Part shown: positions 7,343 to 15,813 of the stretch, piece by piece
How the letters are laid out: each line of letters starts with the position of its first letter
Position numbering within the stretch: the stretch's first letter is position 1
Assembly (NCBI RefSeq): GCF_002847445.1
Contig: NZ_CP025434.1
Coordinates: forward strand, 1-20,283
Reading direction: 5' to 3'
Origin: Paracoccus zhejiangensis
Lineage (GTDB): Bacteria > Pseudomonadota > Alphaproteobacteria > Rhodobacterales > Rhodobacteraceae
DNA length: 20,283 nt
Made by a program: the position numbers and the translations under genes
The notes under the pieces: model-generated
Told to the model about the DNA's origin: nothing
Database searches by the model: none
Seen by the model: the letters and a program-made list of their open reading frames with translations, nothing else

Positions 7343-8257
7343 CTAACCGTTTGATTCCAGCCAGTTGCGGTGAACCTCTTCAAGGTGATCGACCAGCCAT
7401 TCGCCGAATTCACGGCCTTCACCGGACAACTCGATCACCGTTTTGGTCTTGCCTCTGCGCGTCTCGCCAAGGACCTGGCCAGACAAGCCTGTCAGCTTGC
7501 GCGGTCCGGGCAGGACCGAGCGCGCCGGCGCCGCGGCAGCAAAGACCGCCTCGAAGCGCTGATCCGAACTGTCGCCACGCGCCGCCCTTGCGAGGGCCGC
7601 CAAATCGCCGCCGCGCGCGCGCTTGACCAGCGACAGCCAGCGGTCGCGGCCGACCGAGGGGGCGCTTCCGATCGCCTGAATCAGCTTCACCGGCAAGGTG
7701 TCGGCCACCGTCAGCATGCGGGAAATCACCGTCTTGTCGATGCTGAGCGCGTCGCAGACGATCTTGCGGTCATATCCGGCCTTGACCATCTGCTGCGCGA
7801 ACAGCGCCTTCTCGATGAAGGACAGATCCTTGCGGGCCGTGTTTTCCTGACCCTGGGCGATGACCAGATCGCGGTCGTTCAGCGTCCGCACCATGGCCTT
7901 GACCGGCTGGCGCAGCGCCTTCAGCGCCGCGACGCGGCGGCGGCCATAAACCACGTCATAGCGTCCCTCGTAATTCGGGCTGTGGCGCAACAGGACAGGC
8001 ACCTGCTGGCCATAGTCACGGATCGACTTGGTCAGCGCCGCCAGACCCTCGGGGTCCTCGTCCAACCGGTCTTTCAACCCGGCATTGTCGATCATGTCGG
8101 GGGCCACATCGATGATCGCCCTGCGCTTCAGATCGTCGATGGATTTCGAGACCGCGCCGATGGCACCACGCTCATAACGGGGCAGGGCGGGCGTATCCTC
8201 ATCCGGCGCCGCCGGCGCACTGTCCATCAAGCCCTGCAGCAGGTTCTTCCGCGCCAT
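7343..8257 (-). CDS. repB: Plasmid partitioning protein RepB (ParB family)
   Basis: A 304-residue ParB-type protein starting MARKNLLQG. This ATG overlaps the repA stop (TGATG) with GGGGACGAG upstream, so it is preferred to the in-frame start at 8281. The ParB nuclease-like domain shows YGRRRVAALKAL (104-115) and QENTARKDLSFIEKA (137-151). A helix-turn-helix follows at about 163-182 (DRKIVCDALSIDKTVISRML). The basic C-terminal region should dimerise. RepB binds parS, here probably the palindromes at 5951 and 7204, and works with RepA to segregate the plasmid and regulate the operon. The 187 bases between its stop and repC hold a parS copy and the ctRNA gene. Confidence 0.95.
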   Translation of the reverse strand: MARKNLLQGLMDSAPAAPDEDTPALPRYERGAIGAVSKSIDDLKRRAIIDVAPDMIDNAGLKDRLDEDPEGLAALTKSIRDYGQQVPVLLRHSPNYEGRYDVVYGRRRVAALKALRQPVKAMVRTLNDRDLVIAQGQENTARKDLSFIEKALFAQQMVKAGYDRKIVCDALSIDKTVISRMLTVADTLPVKLIQAIGSAPSVGRDRWLSLVKRARGGDLAALARAARGDSSDQRFEAVFAAAAPARSVLPGPRKLTGLSGQVLGETRRGKTKTVIELSGEGREFGEWLVDHLEEVHRNWLESNG

Positions 8258-9447
8258 CAGCTCGTCCCCTTGCGGCCCCATGCCGCCTGCACCAGACCTT
8301 CGATCTCGCCATTGACGGCGTTCAGGCTTTCCAGCGCGCGCTCGTAGGTCGCGCGGGTGAATGCCGATTTTTCAACCTCATACAGGGTCTGCTTGGTAAT
8401 TCCGGCATCCGAGATCGCGGTGGATTTCAGTACCGAATGGTTCAGCACATGATCCCCGAACATCGAGCGCATGAAGCTGACCATCTGGTTTTGCGGCCCG
8501 TCGCCGGGCTCGTAGCGGGTAATGACATAGCGCATCCAGTCGTAATCCATGTCGCCCCCGGCTTCGGCCACCACACCCAACAGGTTCGAAGTCATCAACA
8601 GGAACTGGCACATCGACATCACATCCAGCATCTGCGGATGCACCGTCACCAGGATCGCCGTCGCCGCCGACAGGGCCGACATCGTCAGAAAACCGAGCTG
8701 CGGCGGGCAGTCGATCACCACCACGTCATAATCCGATTCGACCTCGGCCAGAGCATCGCCAATCCGGGTAAAGAAAAACTTTCCCGAGCGTTCGGCCAGC
8801 GCGCGCGGCGTGTCATGCTCGAACTCCATCAGCTCGAGATTACCGGGAATCAGGTCGAGATTGGTGAAATAGGTCTTCTGGATCATCCCGCGGATCGGCA
8901 GCGGGTCGTTGTAGCGGATCGCATCATAGATGGTGCCGCCATCGCCCAGGTCGAATTCCGGCTGCACACCATGCAGGGCCGACAGGCTGGCCTGCGGGTC
9001 GAGATCGATCGCCAGCACGCGATAGCCGTCCAGCGCCAGCTTCTGCGCCAGATGTGCGGCCGTCGTGGTCTTGCCCGACCCGCCCTTGAAGTTGATGACA
9101 GTGATGACCTGCAGGTGATCGCCCTCGCGCCGGCCGGGCAGATAGGTTCCCGGTGTTTTCGCTCCCTTTTCAAGCGTTTGGCGCAGGGCGAGGATATCGC
9201 CCGGGCTATAATAGCGCCGACCGCCTGCACGCGTTTCCGGGCTGGGGCCCTTGCCCTCCAGATCCAGCTTGCGCAGATAGGCGTCTTTCACGCCCAGCAG
9301 GTCGGCGACCTCGCCACTGGTGAACTTGCGCAGCTCCCGCCGCGCATCCGGTGGAAACAGCTGGGCGCGATGCGCCTGCAGCCGCTCGGACAGGGCCAGC
9401 GCATGGCCGCCCACCAACTTGTCGATGCGCATCTTTGGCTGCATCAT
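8257..9447 (-). CDS. repA: Plasmid partitioning ATPase RepA (ParA family)
   Basis: A 396-residue ParA-type ATPase. An N-terminal MerR-like helix-turn-helix (about 41-85, FTSGEVADLLGVKDAYLRKL) is typical of RepA and autoregulatory ParAs. The deviant Walker A is KGGSGKTT (121-128), Walker A-prime is DLDPQASLS (148-156), and VVVIDCPPQLGF is the Walker B region. RepA drives segregation with RepB and represses the repABC promoter. Two consecutive ATG codons occur at 9447 and 9444. GAGGG lies immediately upstream and spaces slightly better to the second. It is the first gene of the operon and overlaps repB by one base. Confidence 0.95.
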   Translation of the reverse strand: MMQPKMRIDKLVGGHALALSERLQAHRAQLFPPDARRELRKFTSGEVADLLGVKDAYLRKLDLEGKGPSPETRAGGRRYYSPGDILALRQTLEKGAKTPGTYLPGRREGDHLQVITVINFKGGSGKTTTAAHLAQKLALDGYRVLAIDLDPQASLSALHGVQPEFDLGDGGTIYDAIRYNDPLPIRGMIQKTYFTNLDLIPGNLELMEFEHDTPRALAERSGKFFFTRIGDALAEVESDYDVVVIDCPPQLGFLTMSALSAATAILVTVHPQMLDVMSMCQFLLMTSNLLGVVAEAGGDMDYDWMRYVITRYEPGDGPQNQMVSFMRSMFGDHVLNHSVLKSTAISDAGITKQTLYEVEKSAFTRATYERALESLNAVNGEIEGLVQAAWGRKGTS

Positions 9448-9669
9448 GCCCTCATGGTTTGCGGCCTTTTGTCGCGCACTGTTACGCTTGAGGCCGTCTT
9501 ATTCTGTTTATTCCGTAAATGAATGCGGCAGTTCGCCGATTCTCGCAAGTGTTTTCTGGGCTGTCACCCCAGATTTGGGAGAGCGAGCAAGAAAGGGCAC
9601 AAGACTGACCCGGCAGAGGCCATCCTGAAGCAGGCCCCATATATCAGCGGCAGGTGCCGACCACGGCGA
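9448..9669 (-). promoter_or_regulatory. Leader and promoter region of repABC
   Basis: This 222-base gap lies between the resolvase stop and repA. The promoter of repABC should be here and reads on the minus strand, but no hexamer pair close to consensus could be fixed; the AT-rich part at 9505-9525 is the likely area. A perfect 6-base inverted repeat, TCTGGG (9555-9560) and CCCAGA (9568-9573), with a 7-base spacer could be an operator or structural element. It has no T-run on either strand, so a terminator is unlikely. Confidence 0.35.
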
Positions 9670-10389
9670 TCAGGGCGACGAACAGACCCACTTGGCGGCG
9701 CCGGCGCATCCCGCTTGGGCCGCGATCCCGTTTTCCCGCGCCATAGCATTGCGCACTGTCGCGGCATACCACAGGCCACCCCGCGCCGTCCTTATGCCCC
9801 GCATGTTCAACTCGGCCGCGATCTGGCGAAGGGATGCGCCGCGGGCCGCGATCTGGCGAATGACCGGCAAGACGTTCGCCGCATGCTGATCGGCCTTCCT
9901 TGCGTTACACTCTGCCCCTTTGCGGGCCGCTTGGCGCTGTTCCCCCGCCCTTCCCGGCATGGACCAGCCCAAGGCCACGCCACGGGCCTTGGCCGCTGCC
10001 AGCGCCGCGCGGGTGCGATCTGAAATGGCTTGGGCCTCATGCTCTGCGACCGCCGCCATGACGTGCAGCAGGAAGCGGTTCGCCTCCGGCATGTCCGCCG
10101 CTGCGATCTCGACACCGGCTTCCAGCAGGTTGGCAATGAAGGCCACATTGCGGGCGAGGCGATCCAGTTTGGCGATCAGAAGAACCGCGCCGATCCGCTT
10201 GGCCTCTGCCAGGGCACGGGCGAGTTGGGGGCGGTCATTCTTCTTGCCGCTTTCGATCTCGACATACTCTGCCGCGATCTTCCCTTTGCCCGCGACGTGA
10301 TCCAGAACCGCCGCCCGTTGGGCTTCCAGGCCGAGGCCGCTCTTGCCCTGGCGATCCGTGCTAACCCGCAGATAGGCGACAAAGAGCAT
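9670..10389 (-). CDS. Serine recombinase (resolvase/invertase family)
   Basis: A 239-residue small serine recombinase, complete in outline. The catalytic serine is S10 in YLRVSTDRQG, with R8 beside it. LDRLARN (75-81) supplies the conserved arginines, and the long E helix runs through about 104-135. A short helix-turn-helix follows (SLRQIAAELNMRGIRTARGGLWYAATVRNAM, about 186-216; core SLRQIAAELNMRGIRT). The role is probably resolution of plasmid multimers or past integration of the neighbouring cargo. It lies between repA and the divergent glycosyltransferase gene. An imperfect inverted repeat at 10439-10472, just upstream of its start, is a possible target or operator. The ribosome binding site is weak. 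A DNA invertase role cannot be excluded. Confidence 0.9.
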   Translation of the reverse strand: MLFVAYLRVSTDRQGKSGLGLEAQRAAVLDHVAGKGKIAAEYVEIESGKKNDRPQLARALAEAKRIGAVLLIAKLDRLARNVAFIANLLEAGVEIAAADMPEANRFLLHVMAAVAEHEAQAISDRTRAALAAAKARGVALGWSMPGRAGEQRQAARKGAECNARKADQHAANVLPVIRQIAARGASLRQIAAELNMRGIRTARGGLWYAATVRNAMARENGIAAQAGCAGAAKWVCSSP

Positions 10390-10438
10390 GAGCGGCCGAG
10401 CCTCAATATTTCTCCACGAAGATCGGAGTCCATCAGAT

Positions 10439-10472
10439 GTATAAACACGCTACGACCGTTGTGTTTTTATAC
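10439..10472. repeat. AT-rich inverted repeat upstream of the serine recombinase
   Basis: GTATAAACAC (10439-10448) faces GTGTTTTTATAC (10461-10472) across a 12-base spacer. The arms match apart from two extra bases in the right arm. It lies about 50 bases upstream of the recombinase start, between two divergent genes. It could be a recombination (res-like) subsite or a regulatory operator. The AT-rich arms argue against a terminator. Confidence 0.5.
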
Positions 10473-10521
10473 AAGTCTGCGCATTTCCGTTATTCTTCGA
10501 TCTCGGCACCGCACCACTCAC

Positions 10522-11538
10522 ATGGCCCTGCCTTGTGAAACAGAGGCGCGCGGTCTAGCACTCGGCGAGGCACGAACCCATCCCAACCCCAGCCCAGGGC
10601 CGACGGAAGCGCAGATCTTGTTGACCAGCATCCTTATCCCGGTTTTCAATGAGGCCGACCATCTTGCAGATTGTCTGGGATCGATCCGGGCAATGCCGGA
10701 TTGCGAGATCGAGGTCATCCTTGTCGACGACCATTCGACCGATGCGACCTATCAGATCGCCTGCGACATTGCCGCGGCACGCGGCGATTTGCCGATCACC
10801 GTCTTGCGCAATCGAGGCCAAGGCAAGGCGGCGGCCCTGAACCTGGCCTATCGCCATGCCAAGGGGGACGGCTTTGTTCTGCTGGCCGGGGATGATCTGC
10901 TGGTCAGCGAGGTGCTGCCTGCCCGCATAGCTGCCGTCGCCGGCCCGCAACCGACCGTTGCCCTGTGCCGATATCGCAGCTTCTCTGACATTCCGGCCCA
11001 TGACGGCACCCTGTTTCCACGTCCCGGGCGCGAGGATCACCTGGCCGGCGGCGCGACCAGTTTCAACCGCGCCTTTGCCGAGCTGTATTTCCCGATCCCC
11101 GAAGAGCTGCCCAACGAGGACAGCTGGCTGCGCGCCATCGCGATCCTGTTCTGTCTGCCCGTCACCTTCATCGACCGCATCGGGCTGCATTACCGCATCC
11201 ATGATCGCAATTCGACCGGCCCTTCGCTGGACTTCGCCCTGACGAACGAAGGGCTTGCCCGGCGTCACGCCGCCTTCAGTCTGGCGCTTGAGCGATTTGA
11301 TGGCGCCACGGCGGCGGGGCGGGACCGGCTGGCCACGCTCGTCCAGGCCGAAGCCCGCCGATCGGCTGGGGACTGGCTGGGCGTTCTGCGGTTGAAGCAT
11401 CTGCCGGCCGGTGATCGCAGCATCTTTCTGGCCAATTCGACCCCGTGGCTGTTTTGGATCAAGGGGCAACTGCTGCAGATCCTGAACCGGAGGAACCGCC
11501 GGTCCCGATCCGCCGGCCGGAATGTCACGCCCCGGTAA
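10522..11538 (+). CDS. Glycosyltransferase family 2
   Basis: The GT-A core begins SILIPVFNEADHL, followed by VILVDDHSTDAT (UDP-sugar aspartates, about 65-76), NRGQGKAAALNLAY, LLAGDDLL (metal-binding pair at 124-125), PNEDSWLRA (197-205, probable catalytic acidic pair) and HYRIHDRN (223-230). All are hallmarks of GT2. It is a soluble cytoplasmic enzyme with no clear membrane helix. It probably adds a sugar to the capsule repeat. The start is uncertain: the ATG at 10522 gives 338 residues with a low-complexity lead of about 34 residues and no ribosome site. A TTG at 10618 has GGAAG 8 bases upstream and begins just before the GT2 core, and may be the true start. The frame is open further upstream through the recombinase, but that part is a shadow. 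Confidence 0.88.
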   Translation: MALPCETEARGLALGEARTHPNPSPGPTEAQILLTSILIPVFNEADHLADCLGSIRAMPDCEIEVILVDDHSTDATYQIACDIAAARGDLPITVLRNRGQGKAAALNLAYRHAKGDGFVLLAGDDLLVSEVLPARIAAVAGPQPTVALCRYRSFSDIPAHDGTLFPRPGREDHLAGGATSFNRAFAELYFPIPEELPNEDSWLRAIAILFCLPVTFIDRIGLHYRIHDRNSTGPSLDFALTNEGLARRHAAFSLALERFDGATAAGRDRLATLVQAEARRSAGDWLGVLRLKHLPAGDRSIFLANSTPWLFWIKGQLLQILNRRNRRSRSAGRNVTPR

Positions 11539-11893
11539 TTGCACAGGACCCTTTGCTTGGGGCAGCTGCGCGCGGATATGAATGGAGCGGCCATTCCAAG
11601 CGTGAGCCCCTGATCTGAACGCAGGTCAGCAAGCCGCCACGTCGCATCGCCGGATTGGTCAGGAGAGCTTTGGATGTTCAGCCAAGGGCAAGCCCGGCCG
11701 TGGCAACCGCGGCTAGAGAAAACCGCGCGAAATCAAAGGAAACGATATCCGCGATCAGGTCTTCCAACCACAAGATCAAGCGCAGGCCCCTGCCCCTCGC
11801 GGCCCCGGCGCGGCGCGAAAACGGGGATGACCCTCGCGCACAGTTGCCCTATGAAGACGCCAGTGTCGGGACCCGGTGAAGGAAAAAGACCAG
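11539..11893 (+). other. Intergenic region before the export operon
   Basis: This 355-base gap has no convincing gene; the short frames here have neither ribosome sites nor family-like sequence. Two small hairpins are visible: GAATGG (11580-11585) with CCATTC (11591-11596), and CTGATCT (11610-11616) with AGGTCAG (11623-11629, one G-T pair). Neither is followed by a T-run. The gap probably contains the promoter of the kpsE-kpsT-epimerase-kpsM operon, but no clear hexamers were found. AAGGA at 11879-11883 is the ribosome binding site of the next gene. Confidence 0.4.
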
Positions 11894-13039
11894 ATGCAGA
11901 TGATCGGCACCCCCGTTGTCGCTGACAAGGCACCGAAATCGCGACGCCGGCGCTATTTGGCGCTGGCGCCCGCGCTTCTGGTGGTCGGTGTGATCCTTCC
12001 GGTGGCGGCATTGGCAGCCTATCTTTATCTGATCGCCGCCGACCAATACGACTCGAAGGCCGCCTTCTCGATCCGCTCGGAGCAGTCTGGCGGGGTGGCG
12101 CAGGGGTTCCTGGGCGCGATTGCCTCGGTGGGCGGGACGGGATCGGCGCAGGATACCGACCTGCTGTTCGACTACATCCAGAGCCAGGCCATCGTCAAAA
12201 CCGTGGACGCCAAGCTGGATCTTCGCCATCTCTATCGTGAGCGCGAGGGTGACTGGGCCTTTTCTCTGGCCCCCGACGCACCGATCGAGGACGTCGTTCA
12301 CTACTGGAACCGGATGGTCTCGGTCTCCAACGAGTCGCGCGACGGCATCCTGCGCGTCGAGGTCCGCGCCTTTGACCCCGAGGATGCGCAGCAAATCCTG
12401 AAGGAAATCCTGGCCGCCAGCAGTGACCTGATCAATCAGCTGTCGCAGGATGCCCGGGCGGACAGTCTGCGGCTCAGCGGTGATCTGGTCACCGAGACGC
12501 GCGCAGATTTGCAGGAGATACGCCGGAAACTGACCGATTTCCGGCGCGAGAACAAGATCATCACGCCCGAGCTGGAAGCCGAGAGCCGCAGCACCTTGAT
12601 CGCGACCCTGCAGGGCAAGATCGCCGAGGCCGTGATCGAGCGCGATTCAATTCTGGCCTATTCGAACGAGAATGATCCACGGGTCCAGAATATCGACATC
12701 CGGCTGGACTCATTGCGCGCCCAGATGGAACAGGAACGCATCGACCTGTCGCAATCCGACAAGACGGCCGATCTTGATGTCTACGGGGTCTATGAAAGCC
12801 TGCTCCTGGAGCAGGAAATGCTGAACGTGGCCTATGGCCAGGCCCTGGCGAACCAGGCCAGCGCCCATGCCGAGACCCGTCGTCAGGCGCGCTATGTCAC
12901 GGTGCATGTGCCCCCGTCCTTTGCCGAGGTCCCGCTTTATCCGCAGAGGTTGAAGATCCTGCTCATCACCACGGTGATCCTGTTGCTGATCTGGTCGATC
13001 GTCACGGTGTTCTACAAGAACACCCGGGACAAGTTCTGA
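11894..13039 (+). CDS. kpsE: Capsule polysaccharide export inner-membrane protein, KpsE/CtrB/BexC type
   Basis: A 381-residue protein from the ATG at 11894, chosen because AAGGA lies 10 bases upstream; a GTG at 11876 overlaps that site. The layout is that of a type-3 polysaccharide co-polymerase: a basic cytoplasmic N-tail, a first membrane helix (about 22-48), a periplasmic region starting ADQYDSKAAFSIRSE, a long helical coiled-coil part (about 193-335), the proline-bearing PLYPQRLK, and a second membrane helix (about 354-374) near the C-terminus. No kinase or Walker motif is present. It should bridge the KpsMT transporter and the outer-membrane exporter. It is followed 17 bases later by the ATPase gene. 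Confidence 0.92.
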   Translation: MQMIGTPVVADKAPKSRRRRYLALAPALLVVGVILPVAALAAYLYLIAADQYDSKAAFSIRSEQSGGVAQGFLGAIASVGGTGSAQDTDLLFDYIQSQAIVKTVDAKLDLRHLYREREGDWAFSLAPDAPIEDVVHYWNRMVSVSNESRDGILRVEVRAFDPEDAQQILKEILAASSDLINQLSQDARADSLRLSGDLVTETRADLQEIRRKLTDFRRENKIITPELEAESRSTLIATLQGKIAEAVIERDSILAYSNENDPRVQNIDIRLDSLRAQMEQERIDLSQSDKTADLDVYGVYESLLLEQEMLNVAYGQALANQASAHAETRRQARYVTVHVPPSFAEVPLYPQRLKILLITTVILLLIWSIVTVFYKNTRDKF

Positions 13040-13056
13040 CGGATGGGACGCCGAAG

Positions 13057-14391
13057 GTGATCGAATTCCGTCATGTCAGCAAGCATTTCGACACGCCCCA
13101 TGGGCGCAAGGTGCTGCTGGACAATTTTTCGATGGTGGTGCCCTCCGGCGCCAAGATCGGGCTGCTGGGCCGCAACGGTGCCGGCAAGTCGACGATGATC
13201 GGCATGATATCGGGCACGGTATCGCCCAATTCCGGCCGGATCCTGCGCGAGGGCACGATGTCCTGGCCAATGGGCTTCACTGGCAGCTTCGCTGCCGACA
13301 TCACCGGGCGTCAGAACGCGCTGTTTGTCGCCCGCATCTACGGCGTCGATGCGGAATCGCTGTTAGGCTTCGTTCAGGAATTTGCCGAGCTGGGCGGGTT
13401 CTTCGACATGCCCGTCCGCAGTTATTCGTCCGGGATGAAGGCACGGCTGGCGTTTGGCCTGTCGATGGGCCTCGGCTTTGACTGGTATCTGGTCGACGAG
13501 GTCACGGCCGTCGGCGACACCGCCTTCCGCAAGAAGTCGCTCGAGATGTTCCGCAATCGCCTGACGGATGCAGGCATGATCATGGTCTCGCATTCGACCA
13601 GCACCCTGCGCGACTATTGCACCAGCGGCATCGTTCTGGAGGGCGGAAACGGCATCTTCTTCCACGACATCGAGGATGCGATCCGTCAGCACGAGCTGAA
13701 CATGGACAATGCCTTCGTCGCCGAGATCGAGGGCGGGGAAGGCAATGCCGAGCTTCTGTATCGGGAAGCCAAGAAACGCTATCAGAACGCCGACTATCTG
13801 CGCGCCGAGGAGTTTCTGTCGCGCGCCCTGGCCGAACAGCCGGAGAGGGCCGACTGGCACGCCCTGCTGGCAGAGATCAGCCGCCGGCTGGGGGTGAATG
13901 ACGCGGCGATCGATTCATACCGACGCGCGGTCGACCTGCAGAACGAACCGCGACACCGCGTCGGGCTGGCCCAGGTGCTGGCGGCAGCTGGCCGCGTCGA
14001 GGAAGCCGAGCAGGAATTCCAGCAGGTGCTGCGCGTCGATCCGAACAACAGTGCTGCCACCTACGCGCTTGGGCGTCACCGCTATCGTCAGGGGCAATTC
14101 GATGAGGCTGAAAGGCTGCTGATGCTGACCCTGGCCTCGGACCCTGAAAATGCCGGCGCACACCGGGTTCTTGCCCAGCTGTATGACGCGCGGGGCAATC
14201 ATCCGCAGGCGCTGTCGCACCATGCGGCGGTGGCCCGGCTGCTGCCTGAAAATACCAGCTTCCTGCTGGGCTATGCCCGCTCGCAACGTCGCAACGCCGA
14301 CACCTTCGGCGCCGAGGCAACCTATCGCCGCATCCTGTCGCTGGATCCAGACAACAGCGCGGCCCGCACTGATCTGGAGCGTCTGAAATGA
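13057..14391 (+). CDS. kpsT: Capsule export ABC ATPase (KpsT type) fused to a C-terminal TPR-like domain
   Basis: A 444-residue protein beginning with GTG at 13057. Residues 1 to about 215 are a KpsT/CtrD-like ATPase: Walker A GRNGAGKST (38-46), signature YSSGMKAR (123-130), Walker B WYLVDE (143-148) and switch H179. KpsT proteins are normally about 215-220 residues long. Here residues about 230-444 form a series of helix pairs with TPR character, for example YREAKKRYQNADYLRAEEFL, AAGRVEEAEQEFQQVLRVDPNN and RQGQFDEAERLLMLTLASDP (each at most one repeat). The ATPase half energises polymer export with KpsM. The TPR half may recruit a partner such as a glycosyltransferase, the epimerase-like protein or KpsE; that is an inference. 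Its stop overlaps the next start (ATGA). Confidence 0.92.
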   Translation: MIEFRHVSKHFDTPHGRKVLLDNFSMVVPSGAKIGLLGRNGAGKSTMIGMISGTVSPNSGRILREGTMSWPMGFTGSFAADITGRQNALFVARIYGVDAESLLGFVQEFAELGGFFDMPVRSYSSGMKARLAFGLSMGLGFDWYLVDEVTAVGDTAFRKKSLEMFRNRLTDAGMIMVSHSTSTLRDYCTSGIVLEGGNGIFFHDIEDAIRQHELNMDNAFVAEIEGGEGNAELLYREAKKRYQNADYLRAEEFLSRALAEQPERADWHALLAEISRRLGVNDAAIDSYRRAVDLQNEPRHRVGLAQVLAAAGRVEEAEQEFQQVLRVDPNNSAATYALGRHRYRQGQFDEAERLLMLTLASDPENAGAHRVLAQLYDARGNHPQALSHHAAVARLLPENTSFLLGYARSQRRNADTFGAEATYRRILSLDPDNSAARTDLERLK

Positions 14392-15794
14392 TCGGTCATA
14401 GCATTCGCAAGCGTATCGGCCTCGTTCGCCGGCCGGCGGCGATCCGCAGGTCTTTTCCGTCCTCGCTGCCGCCGCTGCCGGAAGCACGACAGGCGGTTTA
14501 CGAGTATTATCGGCTGGATTTCGATGCCAATGGCTGCCCGATGCGCCGCATGCCTGACGGGCGCCTGGTCTTCCATCCCATCCTGATCCCCTATCTCGTC
14601 GCCGATTATCTGAACCTCTACCGGACAACGAAGGATCCGGCCTGTCTGGATTATGCCCGCCAGGTCATGGACATGGCGCTGAGCCGAGCCGAGCCGGGGC
14701 GTGACGAATTGCTGTTCTACTACGAGCCTGAAGGCGGATTGACGGCAATGCCACATCGCTTCTATTCGGCGCTCACGCAGTCCTGGTATGTCAAGTCACT
14801 GGCACAACTGGAGAAAATTTGCCCCGGCGCGTATCGGGAACAATTGGCTCGCGCGTTTGCCAGCCTTCTGATCCCGATCGATCAGGGGGGCGTTCTCGTG
14901 CGCAGAGATTTCGGCTGGCTGGTCGAGGAATATCCGCACGAACCGCCGCTCTACACCCTGAATGGCTGGTTGACGGCAATCCGCTGGGTGCTTGAGGCCT
15001 TGCCCGAGCTTGAGCAGTGCAATCTCGATTGTCGCGAGTTCCTGCGCCGCAATCTTGACGCGGTCGAACATCTTCTGCCGCTTTACGATGCCGCTTTCTG
15101 CTGGAACACGCGCTATCAGTTGACCGGCTTCACCCGGCTGAAGATCGTGACCGACCGTCGTGCAGGCATGACCTGCGGCAGCTTTGGTATCGACATTCCG
15201 GGCGAGACGCCCCTGCAAGCCGATCTGTCGCCCCCAGCACAATCTCCCCGCTGGCACAGCCATCTTGAGCGTCAGGACGGGCGCTTGCTGCAGTTCAACA
15301 TCGTCCAGTCGATGATCAGCTATCCGCTGGCCAATCGCTATCGCGCCGAAATTCGCTGTGATCAGGATTGCACCGCAACCGTCTTCGTCGCCGATGGCGA
15401 TTACGACCCCGCGCTGACGGCGATGCCGACCACGCGCTGGCGCGAGATCGGTCGCCACGATCTGCGGACCGGCAGCAACCAGATCGACGGGGATATCCCC
15501 TTTGATGACCGCAACATTTTCGCCTATCCGACCAATTTCAAGAAGAAGATCGCCGGACGGTTCTACAACGCCTATCATATCGTGCATGTCATTGATCTGG
15601 CTGTCATGTATGCTGGAACCGGTCGCCAGATGTTTGCCGATACTGCCCGAAAATGGCTGAGTTACATGGACCATTGGCCCGAGATGCAAGTCTTGGCGGA
15701 CCCCCAAACTTCGAAAACCTCGCATGTGTACGGCGATGATCTGTCAGCAGTCGTCGAAAGATACCTGTCCAGGCCCGTCATACGCACGCTCTAG
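14388..15794 (+). CDS. D-glucuronyl C5-epimerase-like protein
   Basis: A 468-residue protein that resembles the C-terminal catalytic region of heparan/heparosan glucuronyl C5-epimerases. Matching blocks are YSALTQS (126-132), EEYPHEPPLYTLNGW (180-194, compare the animal EEYPTxPxxxVLNGF) and a C-terminal YNAYHIVHVIDL (393-404, in the place of the family's tyrosine-histidine segment). The N-terminal part (30-140) looks like the start of a helical toroid. No signal peptide or membrane helix is seen, so it should act in the cytoplasm. The known family flips C5 of uronic acid residues in a finished polymer (GlcA to IdoA). The substrate here is unknown; the diamino-uronate or a glucuronate are candidates. 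It sits inside the export operon, overlapping kpsT by 4 bases. A lyase-like or non-epimerase role is possible. Confidence 0.78.
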   Translation: MIGHSIRKRIGLVRRPAAIRRSFPSSLPPLPEARQAVYEYYRLDFDANGCPMRRMPDGRLVFHPILIPYLVADYLNLYRTTKDPACLDYARQVMDMALSRAEPGRDELLFYYEPEGGLTAMPHRFYSALTQSWYVKSLAQLEKICPGAYREQLARAFASLLIPIDQGGVLVRRDFGWLVEEYPHEPPLYTLNGWLTAIRWVLEALPELEQCNLDCREFLRRNLDAVEHLLPLYDAAFCWNTRYQLTGFTRLKIVTDRRAGMTCGSFGIDIPGETPLQADLSPPAQSPRWHSHLERQDGRLLQFNIVQSMISYPLANRYRAEIRCDQDCTATVFVADGDYDPALTAMPTTRWREIGRHDLRTGSNQIDGDIPFDDRNIFAYPTNFKKKIAGRFYNAYHIVHVIDLAVMYAGTGRQMFADTARKWLSYMDHWPEMQVLADPQTSKTSHVYGDDLSAVVERYLSRPVIRTL

Positions 15795-15813
15795 CCGCAA
15801 GAGTCATAGGCTG

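Noticed and set aside
7370..9522. Long plus-strand frames opposite repB and repA
   Set aside because: They are shadows of the strongly recognised RepB and RepA genes.
9555..9573. Inverted repeat TCTGGG/CCCAGA as a terminator of the recombinase
   Set aside because: The stem is short and there is no T-run on the minus strand. It is kept only as a possible operator.
10030..10521. Upstream extension of the family 2 glycosyltransferase frame
   Set aside because: It runs antisense through the serine recombinase, and family 2 enzymes begin close to the SILIPVFNE core.
11655..11925. Two short plus-strand frames before kpsE
   Set aside because: There is no ribosome site and no recognisable sequence, and they overlap each other and the start of kpsE.
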